Notes: generated from the sequence alone by a model not told the origin. A stretch of 64,000 nt of DNA from Thiodiazotropha sp040506195 (GCA_040506195.1 JBEVXH010000001.1:124001-188000), one strand, 5' to 3'; positions 1 to 9,015 are shown, counted from the first letter of the stretch. Program-made: numbers and translations.

Positions 1-42
1 CTACCGCCAATCCGCTGATTAACTCTTTAACCACATCCAATT

Positions 43-149
43 TGTCTGCATATCAACACGAATGAATCAAAATAAATTATTGCATATGTAGGATGCGACT
101 TGCCGCACCCTACATAGCATTTGCGTTTATTCGCGTTCATTTGCGGACT
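43..149. repeat. Short MITE-like intergenic repeat, copy 1
   Basis: The right end (118-149) reads CATTTGCGTTTATTCGCG and continues to GCGGACT. The left end (43-74) is a degenerate inverted copy of it. The core (88-113) is an imperfect palindrome with GTAGG at one end and CCTAC at the other, so the element can fold into hairpins. The right end is almost identical to that of the element at 8851-9015. It ends two bases after the soxB stop codon, a usual position for REP/MITE-like sequences. There is no coding capacity. Any role in termination or mRNA stability is inference. Confidence 0.7.
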
Positions 150-151
150 CT

Positions 152-1927
152 TTATCCAAGATAGTCTGCAAGACCGGGATTATCCTTCACACCTACCAGT
201 TTCGGTGTATTGATTTTCTTGAGCTTGACCGTCTTCTGATCGCGCAGGTATTTCGCCACCGTATCCCAGATGGGCTCGCCGGGCGCCTTTGAGCCAACGG
301 TTGCCCAACCAGATACCACGTAGTTCTTATCCGCTTCGATCTTGGTGCCGTCGTCCAACGTCATGTTTGAGATACGTTTGCCGAAACCGGCACCAGGCTC
401 ACAGACATAGTCGAGCCCACCGACACGCACCATGTCTCCGCCCTGCTGATAGTAGGGGTCCTTGTTGAAAAGGTTGTCACTGACATCCTCGAGGATCGCC
501 TTGATGTCGCTGCCCTTCATTTCACGGCGATAGGTCTCGGGATAGGTGATACAGGTCTGGTCCATGACGTTGTCCATGGTGATTTTCTGACCCGGGAGTA
601 CTGTGGTGCCCCAGCGGAAACCTGGAGAAAGGGAAATCTGCGCATCATTGACCGTAGTCAGGGCATCGCAGATAACCTGATCGAAGGTGCCGTTGAAGTT
701 ACCGCGGCGATAGAGGGTCTCTTCCGTGACCGCCAATTTCTCTTCAAGCTTATCCTTGTAGGGTGCGCGCACCTCATCGATGTAGGTCTGCATCGCCTTA
801 TCCGCCGGCAGCAGATTGGAGAATATCGGCAGCAGGCGATAGCGGAAATCCCTTACCTTTCCGCCCTTGACATCGAGATCCATGACCCCGAGAAACTTGC
901 CGTTGGAGCCGGCGTTGGTAACCAGGGTCTTGCCGCCGGGATTCTTCACCACGGTGGGGGCAGGCATGCCGTCATGGGTATGGCCGCCCATGATGACATC
1001 GATACCTGAGATCCGGGATGCCATCTTCAGATCCACATCCATGCCATTGTGGGAGATCACCACCACCACATCGGGTTTCTCATTCTCGCGTACCGTATCC
1101 ACCACGCCCTGCATCAGCTCGTCCTGGATACCGAAGGTCCAGTCGGGGATGAAGCGTTGCGGATTGGCGATAGGGGTATAGGGGAAGGCCTGGCCGATCA
1201 CCGCCACCCTGGCACCACCGACCTGCTTGATCACGTAGGGCTTGAAGGCGTTGCCTTCATCCTCGTTGAAGCCTTCGAAATCAGGAAATTTATAGTCGAA
1301 CAACGCCTCTTCACGGACCATCACGTTCTGGGCCACAAAATCGCCCTTGAAGTCCGCAATGTTTGAGATCACCTCCTCGTCGAGGTAGGTGAATTCCCAA
1401 TGTCCGGTCATCACATCGACACCGAGCCGGTTGCAGGCCCCGACCATGTCTTTGCCGCGGGTCCAATAGGCGGTACCGGAACCCTGCCAGGTGTCTCCCC
1501 CGTCGAGCAGCAGGCTGTTGCCGGAACCCCTGTCGTCACGGATACGCTGTATCAGGGTCTTGAGGTGGGCGAATCCGCCGACCTTGCCGTACTTACCCGC
1601 TGCCGCATCGAAATCGAGATAGCTGAAGGCGTGGGCCTCGATACTGCCGGGTGCGACTCCAAAATGGTCTAGGAGACGCTTGCCCACCAGATGGGGCGCC
1701 TTATTGAAGGCGTAGCCGATTCCCAGATTGACATTCGGTTCGCGAAAGTAGATCGGATTCAACTGGGCATGGGTATCCGTGATATGCAGCAGTGACAGAT
1801 TGCCGAACTTCGGCACCTCATAGAGATCGGTCGGCAGCTTTTTGGCCGAAAAAACCGATGCAGGCATCAAACCTGCCGCACCAGCCAAGCTCATAAGGCG
1901 AACAAATTCGCGTCTCGAAATACTCAT
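152..1927 (-). CDS. soxB: SoxB, thiosulfohydrolase of the Sox thiosulfate oxidation system
   Basis: SoxB hydrolyses the sulfone sulfur from the sulfur chain bound to SoxYZ, releasing sulfate in the periplasm. The 591-residue protein starts with a twin-arginine (Tat) signal, SRREFVRLM at residues 4-12. It then shows the metallophosphoesterase/5'-nucleotidase motifs of the family: LHITDTHAQ (47-55), DGGDTWQGS (142-150), TGHWEFTY (174-181), ISHNGMDVD (291-299) and GGHTHD (314-319), which bind the dimanganese centre. The length is normal. The ATG is preceded by GGAGGA at good spacing. No other sox gene lies in the 64 kb, so soxB is separate from soxXYZA, which is common in gammaproteobacterial sulfur oxidisers. 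The nearest upstream genes are a two-component pair on the same strand, which may control it (inference). Confidence 0.97.
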   Translation of the reverse strand: MSISRREFVRLMSLAGAAGLMPASVFSAKKLPTDLYEVPKFGNLSLLHITDTHAQLNPIYFREPNVNLGIGYAFNKAPHLVGKRLLDHFGVAPGSIEAHAFSYLDFDAAAGKYGKVGGFAHLKTLIQRIRDDRGSGNSLLLDGGDTWQGSGTAYWTRGKDMVGACNRLGVDVMTGHWEFTYLDEEVISNIADFKGDFVAQNVMVREEALFDYKFPDFEGFNEDEGNAFKPYVIKQVGGARVAVIGQAFPYTPIANPQRFIPDWTFGIQDELMQGVVDTVRENEKPDVVVVISHNGMDVDLKMASRISGIDVIMGGHTHDGMPAPTVVKNPGGKTLVTNAGSNGKFLGVMDLDVKGGKVRDFRYRLLPIFSNLLPADKAMQTYIDEVRAPYKDKLEEKLAVTEETLYRRGNFNGTFDQVICDALTTVNDAQISLSPGFRWGTTVLPGQKITMDNVMDQTCITYPETYRREMKGSDIKAILEDVSDNLFNKDPYYQQGGDMVRVGGLDYVCEPGAGFGKRISNMTLDDGTKIEADKNYVVSGWATVGSKAPGEPIWDTVAKYLRDQKTVKLKKINTPKLVGVKDNPGLADYLG

Positions 1928-2245
1928 TCTCTCATCCTCCAGTTATTGGATACCGGATCATATCAAACCGCCTGACACCTCTCGGCAGGATTCTCAGACT
2001 ATTTTTTTAAGGTCGTTTACCGGTGGGTTACCCTAGTGCCTTGGCCCCGGTAACACAGCATTCCTAAGGTGAAAAAAGCACCAGCTGAATAACCGGAAGG
2101 CGCCTGTTTCTTATCAACCTTCCAGCCATCCAGCCGGCCTATCCCCATCAAGCTGCTCCGGGCATGGTATGGGGATTCTTTATTATGTAACTCTTTGTGG
2201 GAGCATTAAAACCCCGACATACGCGAGTGTTGGTTATGGTTTTCC
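1928..2245. other. Intergenic region between soxB and the response regulator gene
   Basis: About 318 bases without a gene. It must hold the soxB promoter (minus strand), but no convincing -35/-10 pair could be picked. There is an inverted pair GTTACC (2027-2032) and GGTAAC (2049-2054), about 100 bases before the soxB start, with a further TTTACC just beside it; this could be an operator but is unproven. A second inverted repeat, ATCCCCAT (2141-2148) and ATGGGGAT (2169-2176), lies downstream of the response regulator gene. It has no clear T tract on the minus strand, so it is only a weak terminator candidate. Confidence 0.4.
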
Positions 2246-2860
2246 TTAATCCTTTTCCAGGGTAAGCATCATACGCATCAGATGGGACAGCGAATCGGCC
2301 TGCATCTTCTCCATGACCCTGGAACGGTGGGCCTCAACAGTGGAAAGGGTGATACCGAGCTGTTCGGAGATGTTCTTGTTGCGCATGCCGCCGACAACCA
2401 GATCGAGGACCTCTCTCTCACGTGGCGTAAGCTGATCCAGATGTTCGCGTATCTCCGACAGACGGGAGGCTTCACCGCGCCGCTCCGCATCCTTCTCGAT
2501 GGCACGATGCACACTGTCGAGCAGAATCTGGTCGCGGAAGGGTTTCTCGATAAAGTCCACCGCACCGGCCTGTACCGCGCGTACCGCCATCGGCACATCC
2601 CCATGCCCGGTGATGATGATCACCGGCGGATGGATGGGACGTTCGGCAAGCTTCTCCTGCATATCGAGTCCGCTCATGCCCGGCATGCGGATATCCACAA
2701 CCAGACACCCCGGCAGAGACTCATCGAACTGTTCAAGATAGTCGCCCGCCGAAGGGTAGCAGATAACAGGCAGGCCAACCGATTCGAACAGCAGTTTCAG
2801 CGCGCCACGCACCTCCTCGTCATCGTCAACGACGAATACTGTCGGCTTTGACTGCTCCAT
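2246..2860 (-). CDS. FixJ/TtrR-type response regulator
   Basis: This is a 204-residue two-domain regulator. The receiver domain (about 5-120) has the acidic pocket VVDDDEE, phospho-acceptor Asp56 in VVDIRMPG, and the conserved Lys in IEKPF (about 106). The output domain is a LuxR/FixJ helix-turn-helix starting at LTPREREVL (144-152) and ending with the recognition helix STVEAHRSRVMEKM. Its ATG shares one base with the stop codon of the upstream sensor kinase gene (TAATG), so the two are translationally coupled and form one system. A FixJ-family regulator paired with a PhnD-domain kinase is the composition of the tetrathionate-sensing TtrS/TtrR system. With soxB next downstream on the same strand, control of sulfur metabolism is a reasonable inference. 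Confidence 0.9.
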   Translation of the reverse strand: MEQSKPTVFVVDDDEEVRGALKLLFESVGLPVICYPSAGDYLEQFDESLPGCLVVDIRMPGMSGLDMQEKLAERPIHPPVIIITGHGDVPMAVRAVQAGAVDFIEKPFRDQILLDSVHRAIEKDAERRGEASRLSEIREHLDQLTPREREVLDLVVGGMRNKNISEQLGITLSTVEAHRSRVMEKMQADSLSHLMRMMLTLEKD

Positions 2861-5022
2861 TAGCTTGCCTCCGCAAATGGTAGGTAGAAGTTAAACTCGG
2901 CGCCCTCCTGGAAGGCCGGATTGAGCGAGAGTTTACCACCGTGCGCCTCGATGATCCCATAGCTGATGGAAAGACCTAAACCCATCCCCTGCGGCTTTCC
3001 TGTAACGAAGGGATCGAACAGGGTATTAGCCAACTCCGGATTTACCCCGGGTCCGTTATCACGAACGACCACTGCTATAGATTTATAACCCTTGTTCTGG
3101 GTGCCGATATAGAGCTTACGCTCACCGCTTCGTTTTTCCGACAGGGATTCGATGGCATTACGCGCCAGATTCAGAATCACCTGCTCAATCTGTATCGGTT
3201 GCAGTGGAATCGAAGGCAGTGATTCTTCCAGGTCGAGTTCCAGTCTTACCGATTCCCTTCTGATATCGGGCCAGATCAACACCGCCACTGCATTCACCAG
3301 GTCATTCACATCACCCTCGGTACGCTCCAGCGGCTCTTTGCGGACAAGTCGTCGCAGTTGACGAATGATCTCCCCTGCACGATCAGCCTGAGAGGCGATA
3401 CGCTCCATCACGTCGACGCAGACATCGACATTCGAGCTATCGGACTCGAGGATGCGGATACTCGCCTGTGCGTTGGTCGAGATCGCAGTCAGTGGCTGGT
3501 TGAGTTCATGGGCGATGCCCGAAGCCATCTCACCCAGGGTACTGAGACGTCCCGCCCTGGCCAGTTCAATCTGATGCTGGCGCGCCTCCTCCTCTGCCCG
3601 TTTACGCCGTGTGGTATCACGAAACACCACCACGCTCCCCACTGTTTTGCCGCTATCATCCCAGATCGGCGTACTGCTGTACTCGACCGGAAAACTGTTG
3701 CCGTCTTTACGCCAGAAAATATCGTCGGAGACATAGCGGGCCCGGTTTTCACGGAATGTCTGGTAGACCGGACACTCCTCCGCCTTGTGGGGTGATCCGT
3801 CCGCATGGGTATGATGGAGAATCTCATGCTGATTGCGTCCAATGACATCGACAGCCTTCCAACCGGTTATCCGCTCCGCTGCCCTATTGAAAAAGGTGGA
3901 ACGGCCATGCAGGTCGACACCGTAAATACCGTCCGCCACCGAATCGAGAATCAGTTTGTGCTGCATCTCCAGGCGGTCTTTCGCCTTCTTGATCGCCTGG
4001 TTCAGACGCATCACCCACAGGGTCATGACCACCATGAACAGCAGCATCATCAAGCCGCCGAGAAACCAGTACCAATAGCGACTGATGGCATCTGACAAAG
4101 TAAACTTGCCGAGATTCTGGTAGGGCGGTAATTTAAGGGTCATGAAAAGATCATGTACCGGCTGGTAATCCAGCGGGATGGTCCATCCGGCATAGTTACC
4201 GGCCAAAGCCGCCGCATGATCGTGGGGCATATTCATCAACGCGATCGCAACATCCTGCGCCAGGCTGTCGGCGGTGTGCGCAACCTTACTGAATGGCCAC
4301 TCCGGATAGAGACGTGTACTCAGGGCAAAAGGAAACTCTTTTACGGTTTGTGGATTGACAATTCGGAACTCATCCAGATTGATCGTGCCTGCTCTGGCCA
4401 TGCGTTCCAATATATCGGTACGCACGGTGCCGGTATCGACTTCGCCATTGCGTACCGCCATTACCACCCGGTCGTGAATGCCGCCAAATCGCAGTGCCTT
4501 CAAGTCACTATAAGGGTCTATACCTTTCTCCACCATCTCTCGCATTGCCATCTGAAATCCCCCCAATGAGGTGGCATCCACCGCCATCATTGTGTGGCCA
4601 CGCAGATCCTCCAGGGTATTGATCTCCGGATGGTCCTGCCGGGTGAAGATGACCCCGCCGAAAATTTTGTAAGGCACATCGTTGCGCCGGTTATAAAGCG
4701 TGGCGATGCGGGAGACGCGATACTTGACTTCAAGATTGACATAGATACCCGGGTTGACCAGGACAAAATCGATATTCCCCCCCTCTACAGCGGGATTGAC
4801 CTCATCGAACTTCAGGGGTTTGATGGTGAAATCGTAGGATGGAATGTGATAGGAGAGAAAATCAGCGGTAGGTCCCCACATCCTCAAGGTGGCTTGATCG
4901 CCACGGTGACTCAACACCCCAATGCGCACCACTTCGGAGTCGGCCTTCAGCGGTGTGACGCAGAGTGAGAGAAGAATCAAAATAAACAGCAATAATTTGT
5001 GGTTATGCTGATGAATCGCCAT
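2860..5022 (-). CDS. TtrS-like sensor histidine kinase with PhnD-type periplasmic domain and PAS
   Basis: A 720-residue membrane kinase. An N-terminal hydrophobic segment (about 8-24) is followed by a long periplasmic PhnD-like ligand-binding domain (about 30-300; VVRIGVLSHRGDQ near its start). Then come a second membrane segment (about 318-338), a PAS domain (about 355-470), a dimerisation domain with phospho-acceptor His505 in GIAHELNQPLT, and an ATPase domain with an N box (LNLARNAIESL), DNGPGV and GMGLGLSISYGI. In Salmonella TtrS this layout senses tetrathionate. Here a PAS domain is added, so a cytoplasmic or redox input may also be read. The signal cannot be deduced from sequence; a phosphorus or sulfur oxyanion is possible. 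It is coupled to the regulator gene downstream. Confidence 0.88.
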   Translation of the reverse strand: MAIHQHNHKLLLFILILLSLCVTPLKADSEVVRIGVLSHRGDQATLRMWGPTADFLSYHIPSYDFTIKPLKFDEVNPAVEGGNIDFVLVNPGIYVNLEVKYRVSRIATLYNRRNDVPYKIFGGVIFTRQDHPEINTLEDLRGHTMMAVDATSLGGFQMAMREMVEKGIDPYSDLKALRFGGIHDRVVMAVRNGEVDTGTVRTDILERMARAGTINLDEFRIVNPQTVKEFPFALSTRLYPEWPFSKVAHTADSLAQDVAIALMNMPHDHAAALAGNYAGWTIPLDYQPVHDLFMTLKLPPYQNLGKFTLSDAISRYWYWFLGGLMMLLFMVVMTLWVMRLNQAIKKAKDRLEMQHKLILDSVADGIYGVDLHGRSTFFNRAAERITGWKAVDVIGRNQHEILHHTHADGSPHKAEECPVYQTFRENRARYVSDDIFWRKDGNSFPVEYSSTPIWDDSGKTVGSVVVFRDTTRRKRAEEEARQHQIELARAGRLSTLGEMASGIAHELNQPLTAISTNAQASIRILESDSSNVDVCVDVMERIASQADRAGEIIRQLRRLVRKEPLERTEGDVNDLVNAVAVLIWPDIRRESVRLELDLEESLPSIPLQPIQIEQVILNLARNAIESLSEKRSGERKLYIGTQNKGYKSIAVVVRDNGPGVNPELANTLFDPFVTGKPQGMGLGLSISYGIIEAHGGKLSLNPAFQEGAEFNFYLPFAEAS

Positions 5023-5077
5023 TCAGTGAGGGTATGTGAATTCCATTTCGCTGACAAGGGATAGATATGATTATGAA

Positions 5078-5914
5078 TCAAATCGCATAGAGGGCGGCAA
5101 TCTCCTCTTTCCAAAGGGTATCGTCAATGGTCTCCAATACCAGCGGTATGTCGTCAAAACGCGGATCGTGCATGATATAACGAAAGACCTCCCATCCGAG
5201 TTTACCCAGTCCCAGGCTGTGGTGACGATCGACCCTGGCACCCAAGTCGGGTTTGCTGTCGTTGAGATGCATGCCACGTAGATATTGAAAACCGACAACA
5301 TTATCGAACTCGGTAAATGTCTTTTCGCAGGCTGCAATGGTTCTAAGATCGTAACCAGCCACAAAGGTATGACAGGTATCGAGACAGACTCCGACCCTGC
5401 TTTTATCTTCAATTGCATCGATGATCGCCGCCAGGTGTTCAAAGCGATACCCCAGGGTACTTCCCTGCCCTGCCGTGTTCTCTATCACCGCAGTCACCCC
5501 CCGGGTCCGCTCCAGCACCAGGTTGATCGAATCGGCCACCCGTTGCAGGCTCTCCTCCTCGCTGATCTTCCTCAAAGTTGCGCCGGGATGAAAATTAAGC
5601 AACGACAGGCCAAGCTGCTCACAACGCTGCATCTCATCCAGAAAGGCCGCACGCGATTTTTCCAGCCCCTCCGTTTCGGGATGTCCCAGGTTGATCAGAT
5701 AGCTGTCATGGGGTAGTACATGCCTGGGAGAGATACCGGAACCATCGAGATTCTCCCTAAAGGCCAGGATCGATTTTTCACTCAAGGGTTTAGCTCGCCA
5801 TCGGCGCTGATTCTTGGTAAACAGGGCAAACGCCTTGGCACCTATCTCCTGCGCGTTCAATGGCGCATTCATAACCCCACCCGACGCACTGACATGGGCA
5901 CCAACATACTTCAT
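5078..5914 (-). CDS. nfo: Endonuclease IV (AP endonuclease)
   Basis: Endonuclease IV cleaves DNA 5' to abasic sites and removes 3' blocking groups in base excision repair. The 278-residue sequence has the normal length and the zinc-ligand motifs of the xylose-isomerase-like TIM barrel: GAHVSASGG at the start, LNFHPGA, VIENTAGQG, GVCLDTCHTFVAGYD, MHLNDSK, DRHHSLGLG and LVLETI near the end. The ATG at 5912-5914 has AAGGTAGG upstream at good spacing. It stands alone: the sensor kinase gene upstream of soxB ends its own unit on one side and a LysE-type exporter lies on the other. Confidence is high from motif order and completeness. Confidence 0.96.
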   Translation of the reverse strand: MKYVGAHVSASGGVMNAPLNAQEIGAKAFALFTKNQRRWRAKPLSEKSILAFRENLDGSGISPRHVLPHDSYLINLGHPETEGLEKSRAAFLDEMQRCEQLGLSLLNFHPGATLRKISEEESLQRVADSINLVLERTRGVTAVIENTAGQGSTLGYRFEHLAAIIDAIEDKSRVGVCLDTCHTFVAGYDLRTIAACEKTFTEFDNVVGFQYLRGMHLNDSKPDLGARVDRHHSLGLGKLGWEVFRYIMHDPRFDDIPLVLETIDDTLWKEEIAALYAI

Positions 5915-6011
5915 ACGGACCTACCTTAATTCCATGAAACCGGACAGCGCCTTCTACATGAGACGATCCGTTACTACAAGTCGATCTTAATCGGTGATTT
6001 GATGCTTGGTT

Positions 6012-6644
6012 TTAAAACCGCTCCGCCAACAATAGTTTCATGGCGAGAACACAAAAGATCACTGCGGCCACACGATGCATTATCCGCTGAGCCTTGTCGG
6101 ATCGCTTGAGCCAGGGACTGATTACCCCTGCCAGTTCTGCAATCGAGCCAAACACCACTAGTGTGGCCACAATGAATATCATGCCAAAACTGATCATCTG
6201 CAGCACTATCGGACCGGATTCAGGCAGAATGAATTGAGGCAGCAGTGCAAGAAAAAAGAGTGACACTTTGGGATTGGTTACATTCATGATGATCCCGCGG
6301 CGATAGATCAACCAGGGTGTGAGTAACGGTTGATCCTGCAGCGGAAGCCGGCTGTTGGATCGCTGGATAAAACGCCATGCCAGGTAGAACAGATAGGCGG
6401 CGCCAACCAGCTTGAGGAGATTGAACGCCACTTCGGATGTCTGAAACAGGGCCGCGACGCCCAAGGACACCGCTGCAGTATGCACGATCAACCCGGTGGA
6501 GAAACCCAGAGTTGCATACCACCCCGTCATTCGGCCATGCAATGCCGAATGGGTCAGTACAAACAGATTGTCAGGCCCGGGGACCAATGCCAGGACCACC
6601 GCCGTGACAAACAGTGCGAGCAGGTTTTCTAGCATAAGATGCAA
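6012..6644 (-). CDS. LysE/RhtB family amino acid exporter
   Basis: A 210-residue inner-membrane protein with about six hydrophobic segments. It carries the family signature PGPDNLFVLT near residues 22-31 and NVTNPKVSLFFLALLPQF in the middle. Members export amino acids such as homoserine, threonine or lysine; the substrate here is unknown. The chosen start is TTG at 6642-6644, because AGGAG lies five bases before it. The in-frame ATG at 6633-6635 would place the same site about 14 bases away, which is too far. The gene is transcribed alone. Confidence 0.9.
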   Translation of the reverse strand: MHLMLENLLALFVTAVVLALVPGPDNLFVLTHSALHGRMTGWYATLGFSTGLIVHTAAVSLGVAALFQTSEVAFNLLKLVGAAYLFYLAWRFIQRSNSRLPLQDQPLLTPWLIYRRGIIMNVTNPKVSLFFLALLPQFILPESGPIVLQMISFGMIFIVATLVVFGSIAELAGVISPWLKRSDKAQRIMHRVAAVIFCVLAMKLLLAERF

Positions 6645-6724
6645 TCGCTCTCCTGGCCACTCATGGCATCGTTGTTAACCCGGCGACCATATAGATTTTC
6701 TCAGCCGGTGCGTGCTTGGATACA

Positions 6725-6739
6725 GCTAAGGGCCTGTTG
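6725..6739 (+). repeat. Degenerate copy of the AGGGYCTGTT intergenic repeat
   Basis: CTAAGGGCCTGTTGG just downstream of the glycerophosphodiesterase stop matches the first half of the repeat at 23793-23820. It is short, so chance similarity is possible. Confidence 0.35.
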
Positions 6740-6746
6740 GTGCGTC

Positions 6747-7985
6747 CTAACGCAATAAAAAATGGCGTTTCGCCTCAACACCAATATCCGGCAGATTGAA
6801 AAATATTCCATCCACACCCTGGTTGAAAAGGTGGATTGCTTCTGATTTCAACCCCTCCCTCCATGCGCCATCTCCTGTCTGTGGCGTGGATGAGCGCTCA
6901 CACAAAGGAAAGGCATGCACATGCATACCTCGATTGAGTGCTTGTTCAATGTAGGGTGGAACCCTTCCTCGATCAACCGAATCAATATAACCGGTTGTAT
7001 TTCTGTCTTCACTATCGATGTTGTACATAGACAGAGCCGGCATAAGACTCCCGAGCCATACAGCTATCCCACTTGCATAGCGGTTTACCATCCAATCGAT
7101 AGCAGCAGAGGAAGTGAGTACTTGATAGTTTAGTTGGGATACAACCGCTGAAATCGAGGTAAGATCACCATAATAGCGCCCGAGGTCGTCCCCCCGATTG
7201 TGATGGTAGGCAAAATCATAGGGGCTGGAAAAGTCGCCCTCAGGAAGCGTCAATTCGCCTTTGATATCGCCAAACAGTTGAATCAACGGCAGCTCCAGAT
7301 TATGCGACGGCATGATCCGGTCATGTAACTCGATCAGATTGGCAATTTCAAAGGATTGAATGAATACCCGGTCTTTGGCGGTAAACGCCTCTCGCTGCAA
7401 CACCTCGATCAAAATACGGGAAATCGATTGATGAATCGGCGACCCATCCAGATAACCGCCTTCAAAGGCGTAGTAGGTTGGATACTTGGTTTCCGGATAG
7501 ATACCGATTTTCAATCCATGCGCCAGTTCCTCATGCCTGACCAGGGCAATCACCTCCTCGAGGGTGGGTATGCCAAGTTCCGCTTCATTCAACTCCCGCC
7601 ATTCGCGGCTGTCGGAGTCACTCCAACGGATACCCAGGGTTTTGATTTCCGAGAGCTCGAAATCTTCACAAAACCACCCCTCTCTTTGCATCCCGTCAAC
7701 CCGCTTGATGGTGTAGCGATCTGCAAATTCGGGATGTTGCGCGACATCCGTGGTAAGACTCAATTCATTGTCATGTCGAGCGATGAGTCGATGATCCCTC
7801 GTCAGAACCAGGTCGGGCTCGATAAAATCGACTCCCATCCTGATTGCCAACCGATAGGAAGCCAGGGTATGTTCCGGAAGGTATCCGCATGCACCACGGT
7901 GACCGATAACCAGAGGCCTGTCAGCCGCCACATTCACGTTCCGCTGCGTTGCACGAGTATCGCTATGCTGTGTTGTAAACTTCAT
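6747..7985 (-). CDS. Glycerophosphodiester phosphodiesterase (GlpQ-like)
   Basis: The enzyme class hydrolyses glycerophosphodiesters to glycerol-3-phosphate and an alcohol. The 412-residue protein has the catalytic motifs of the GDPD TIM barrel: IGHRGACGYLPEHTLASY (about 27-44), DFIEPDLVLTRDH with the metal-binding Glu/Asp, and ARHDNEL. Later conserved parts are IYPETKYP and a C-terminal GVDGIFFNLPD. Periplasmic GlpQ proteins start with a signal peptide, but this one starts with a polar stretch of about 24 residues, so it may be cytoplasmic or the start may be wrong. It shares no operon with its neighbours. Confidence 0.88.
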   Translation of the reverse strand: MKFTTQHSDTRATQRNVNVAADRPLVIGHRGACGYLPEHTLASYRLAIRMGVDFIEPDLVLTRDHRLIARHDNELSLTTDVAQHPEFADRYTIKRVDGMQREGWFCEDFELSEIKTLGIRWSDSDSREWRELNEAELGIPTLEEVIALVRHEELAHGLKIGIYPETKYPTYYAFEGGYLDGSPIHQSISRILIEVLQREAFTAKDRVFIQSFEIANLIELHDRIMPSHNLELPLIQLFGDIKGELTLPEGDFSSPYDFAYHHNRGDDLGRYYGDLTSISAVVSQLNYQVLTSSAAIDWMVNRYASGIAVWLGSLMPALSMYNIDSEDRNTTGYIDSVDRGRVPPYIEQALNRGMHVHAFPLCERSSTPQTGDGAWREGLKSEAIHLFNQGVDGIFFNLPDIGVEAKRHFLLR

Positions 7986-8098
7986 CGGCTGACCAGGTGA
8001 AATTTGGTTAAACCCACACTACCCGTGCGCATCTTTCATGACAATAGGTTATATTTCGGGGTTTATATCTGTGGATCGCGAAGTTTAGGATTTCAATC

Positions 8099-8839
8099 AT
8101 GGTGAAAAACCCGCTCGCAGGCGCAAGCTACTTATTGAGAGGGCTCGCTCTGCTGACCAAACCCGGCTTGAGACCCTTTGTACTGATTCCGCTGACTATC
8201 AATATCATCGTCTTCAGTTTACTGATCTGGTTCGGTATCGATCAGTTCGAGCAACTGATGGATCGTTTTCTTCCCGGCGACGAGAGTTGGCTGGCCTGGC
8301 TTAGGTGGATATTGTGGCCACTGTTCACCATCACCCTGCTATTGATCATTTTCTATACCTTCACCGTCATTGCCAACCTGATCGCCGCTCCGTTTAATGG
8401 GCTTCTGGCGGAAAAGGTCGAACTCCACCTGGGAGGAAAGATCCCGAGTCAACCAACCGGCGCAAAACAGATCGTCAAGGATGTGGTGCCTTCAATTGTG
8501 TCGGAGTTGCGCAAGCTGCTCTATTTCCTGTTACGCGCCATCCCTCTGTTGATTCTTTTCCTTATACCCGGCCTGAATATCGTCGCACCCTTTCTGTGGA
8601 TGGCATTCAGCGCCTGGTTCCTCGCCGTGGAGTACGGCGACTACCCGATGGCCAATCATAATTTAGCCTTTAAAAAGCAGCACATGCGACTCAAGCAGGC
8701 CCGCTATTCATCCCTTACCTTCGGTGCCGGACTGACCCTGATGATGATGGTACCCATCCTCAACTTCATCGCCATGCCGACGGCCGTCGCCGGCGCCACC
8801 CTGTTCTGGCATGAACGCCTGCGTCATATCGAGGGTTAA
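8099..8839 (+). CDS. cysZ: CysZ family sulfate permease-like membrane protein
   Basis: A 246-residue inner-membrane protein with hydrophobic segments at about 25-45, 68-100, 143-170 and 200-230. It has the CysZ/EI24 family pattern: GLRPFVLIPLTINI, NLIAAPFNGLLAEKVE, and the C-terminal YGDYPMANHNLAFKKQ followed by GAGLTLMMMVPILNFIAMP. In Escherichia coli CysZ supports high-affinity sulfate uptake for cysteine synthesis. It is the only plus-strand gene in this part and ends just before a MITE-like element. Function in a sulfate-producing organism is inferred from family only. Confidence 0.88.
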   Translation: MVKNPLAGASYLLRGLALLTKPGLRPFVLIPLTINIIVFSLLIWFGIDQFEQLMDRFLPGDESWLAWLRWILWPLFTITLLLIIFYTFTVIANLIAAPFNGLLAEKVELHLGGKIPSQPTGAKQIVKDVVPSIVSELRKLLYFLLRAIPLLILFLIPGLNIVAPFLWMAFSAWFLAVEYGDYPMANHNLAFKKQHMRLKQARYSSLTFGAGLTLMMMVPILNFIAMPTAVAGATLFWHERLRHIEG

Positions 8840-8850
8840 TGGATTATAAA

Positions 8851-9015
8851 AGTCCGCAAATGAACGCGAAAAACGCAAATGTTTCTCTAATTCCATGCAT
8901 TCTCACTTAGGGACGTGGGAAAGAACAAAGAGTGAAAAATATAGATTTCATAAGCAGGGTGCGGCAAGCTGTGCCCTACACAGCATTTGCGTTTATTCGC
9001 GTTCATTTGCGGACT
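8851..9015. repeat. MITE-like intergenic repeat, copy 2, with terminal inverted repeats
   Basis: The left end (8851-8881) starts AGTCCGCAAATGAACGCGAA. The right end (8985-9015) is its reverse complement, with one base of length difference, so about 30 bases at each end are inverted repeats around a core of about 100 bases. The core near the right end (8955-8980) holds an imperfect palindrome similar to that in copy 1 at 88-113. It sits between the convergent cysZ and aminotransferase genes, close to both stop codons. No transposase is encoded, so mobility would need a helper elsewhere (inference). Confidence 0.8.

Noticed and set aside
2282..2851. 189-codon plus-strand frame
   Set aside because: Antisense to the response regulator; composition is that of a shadow frame.
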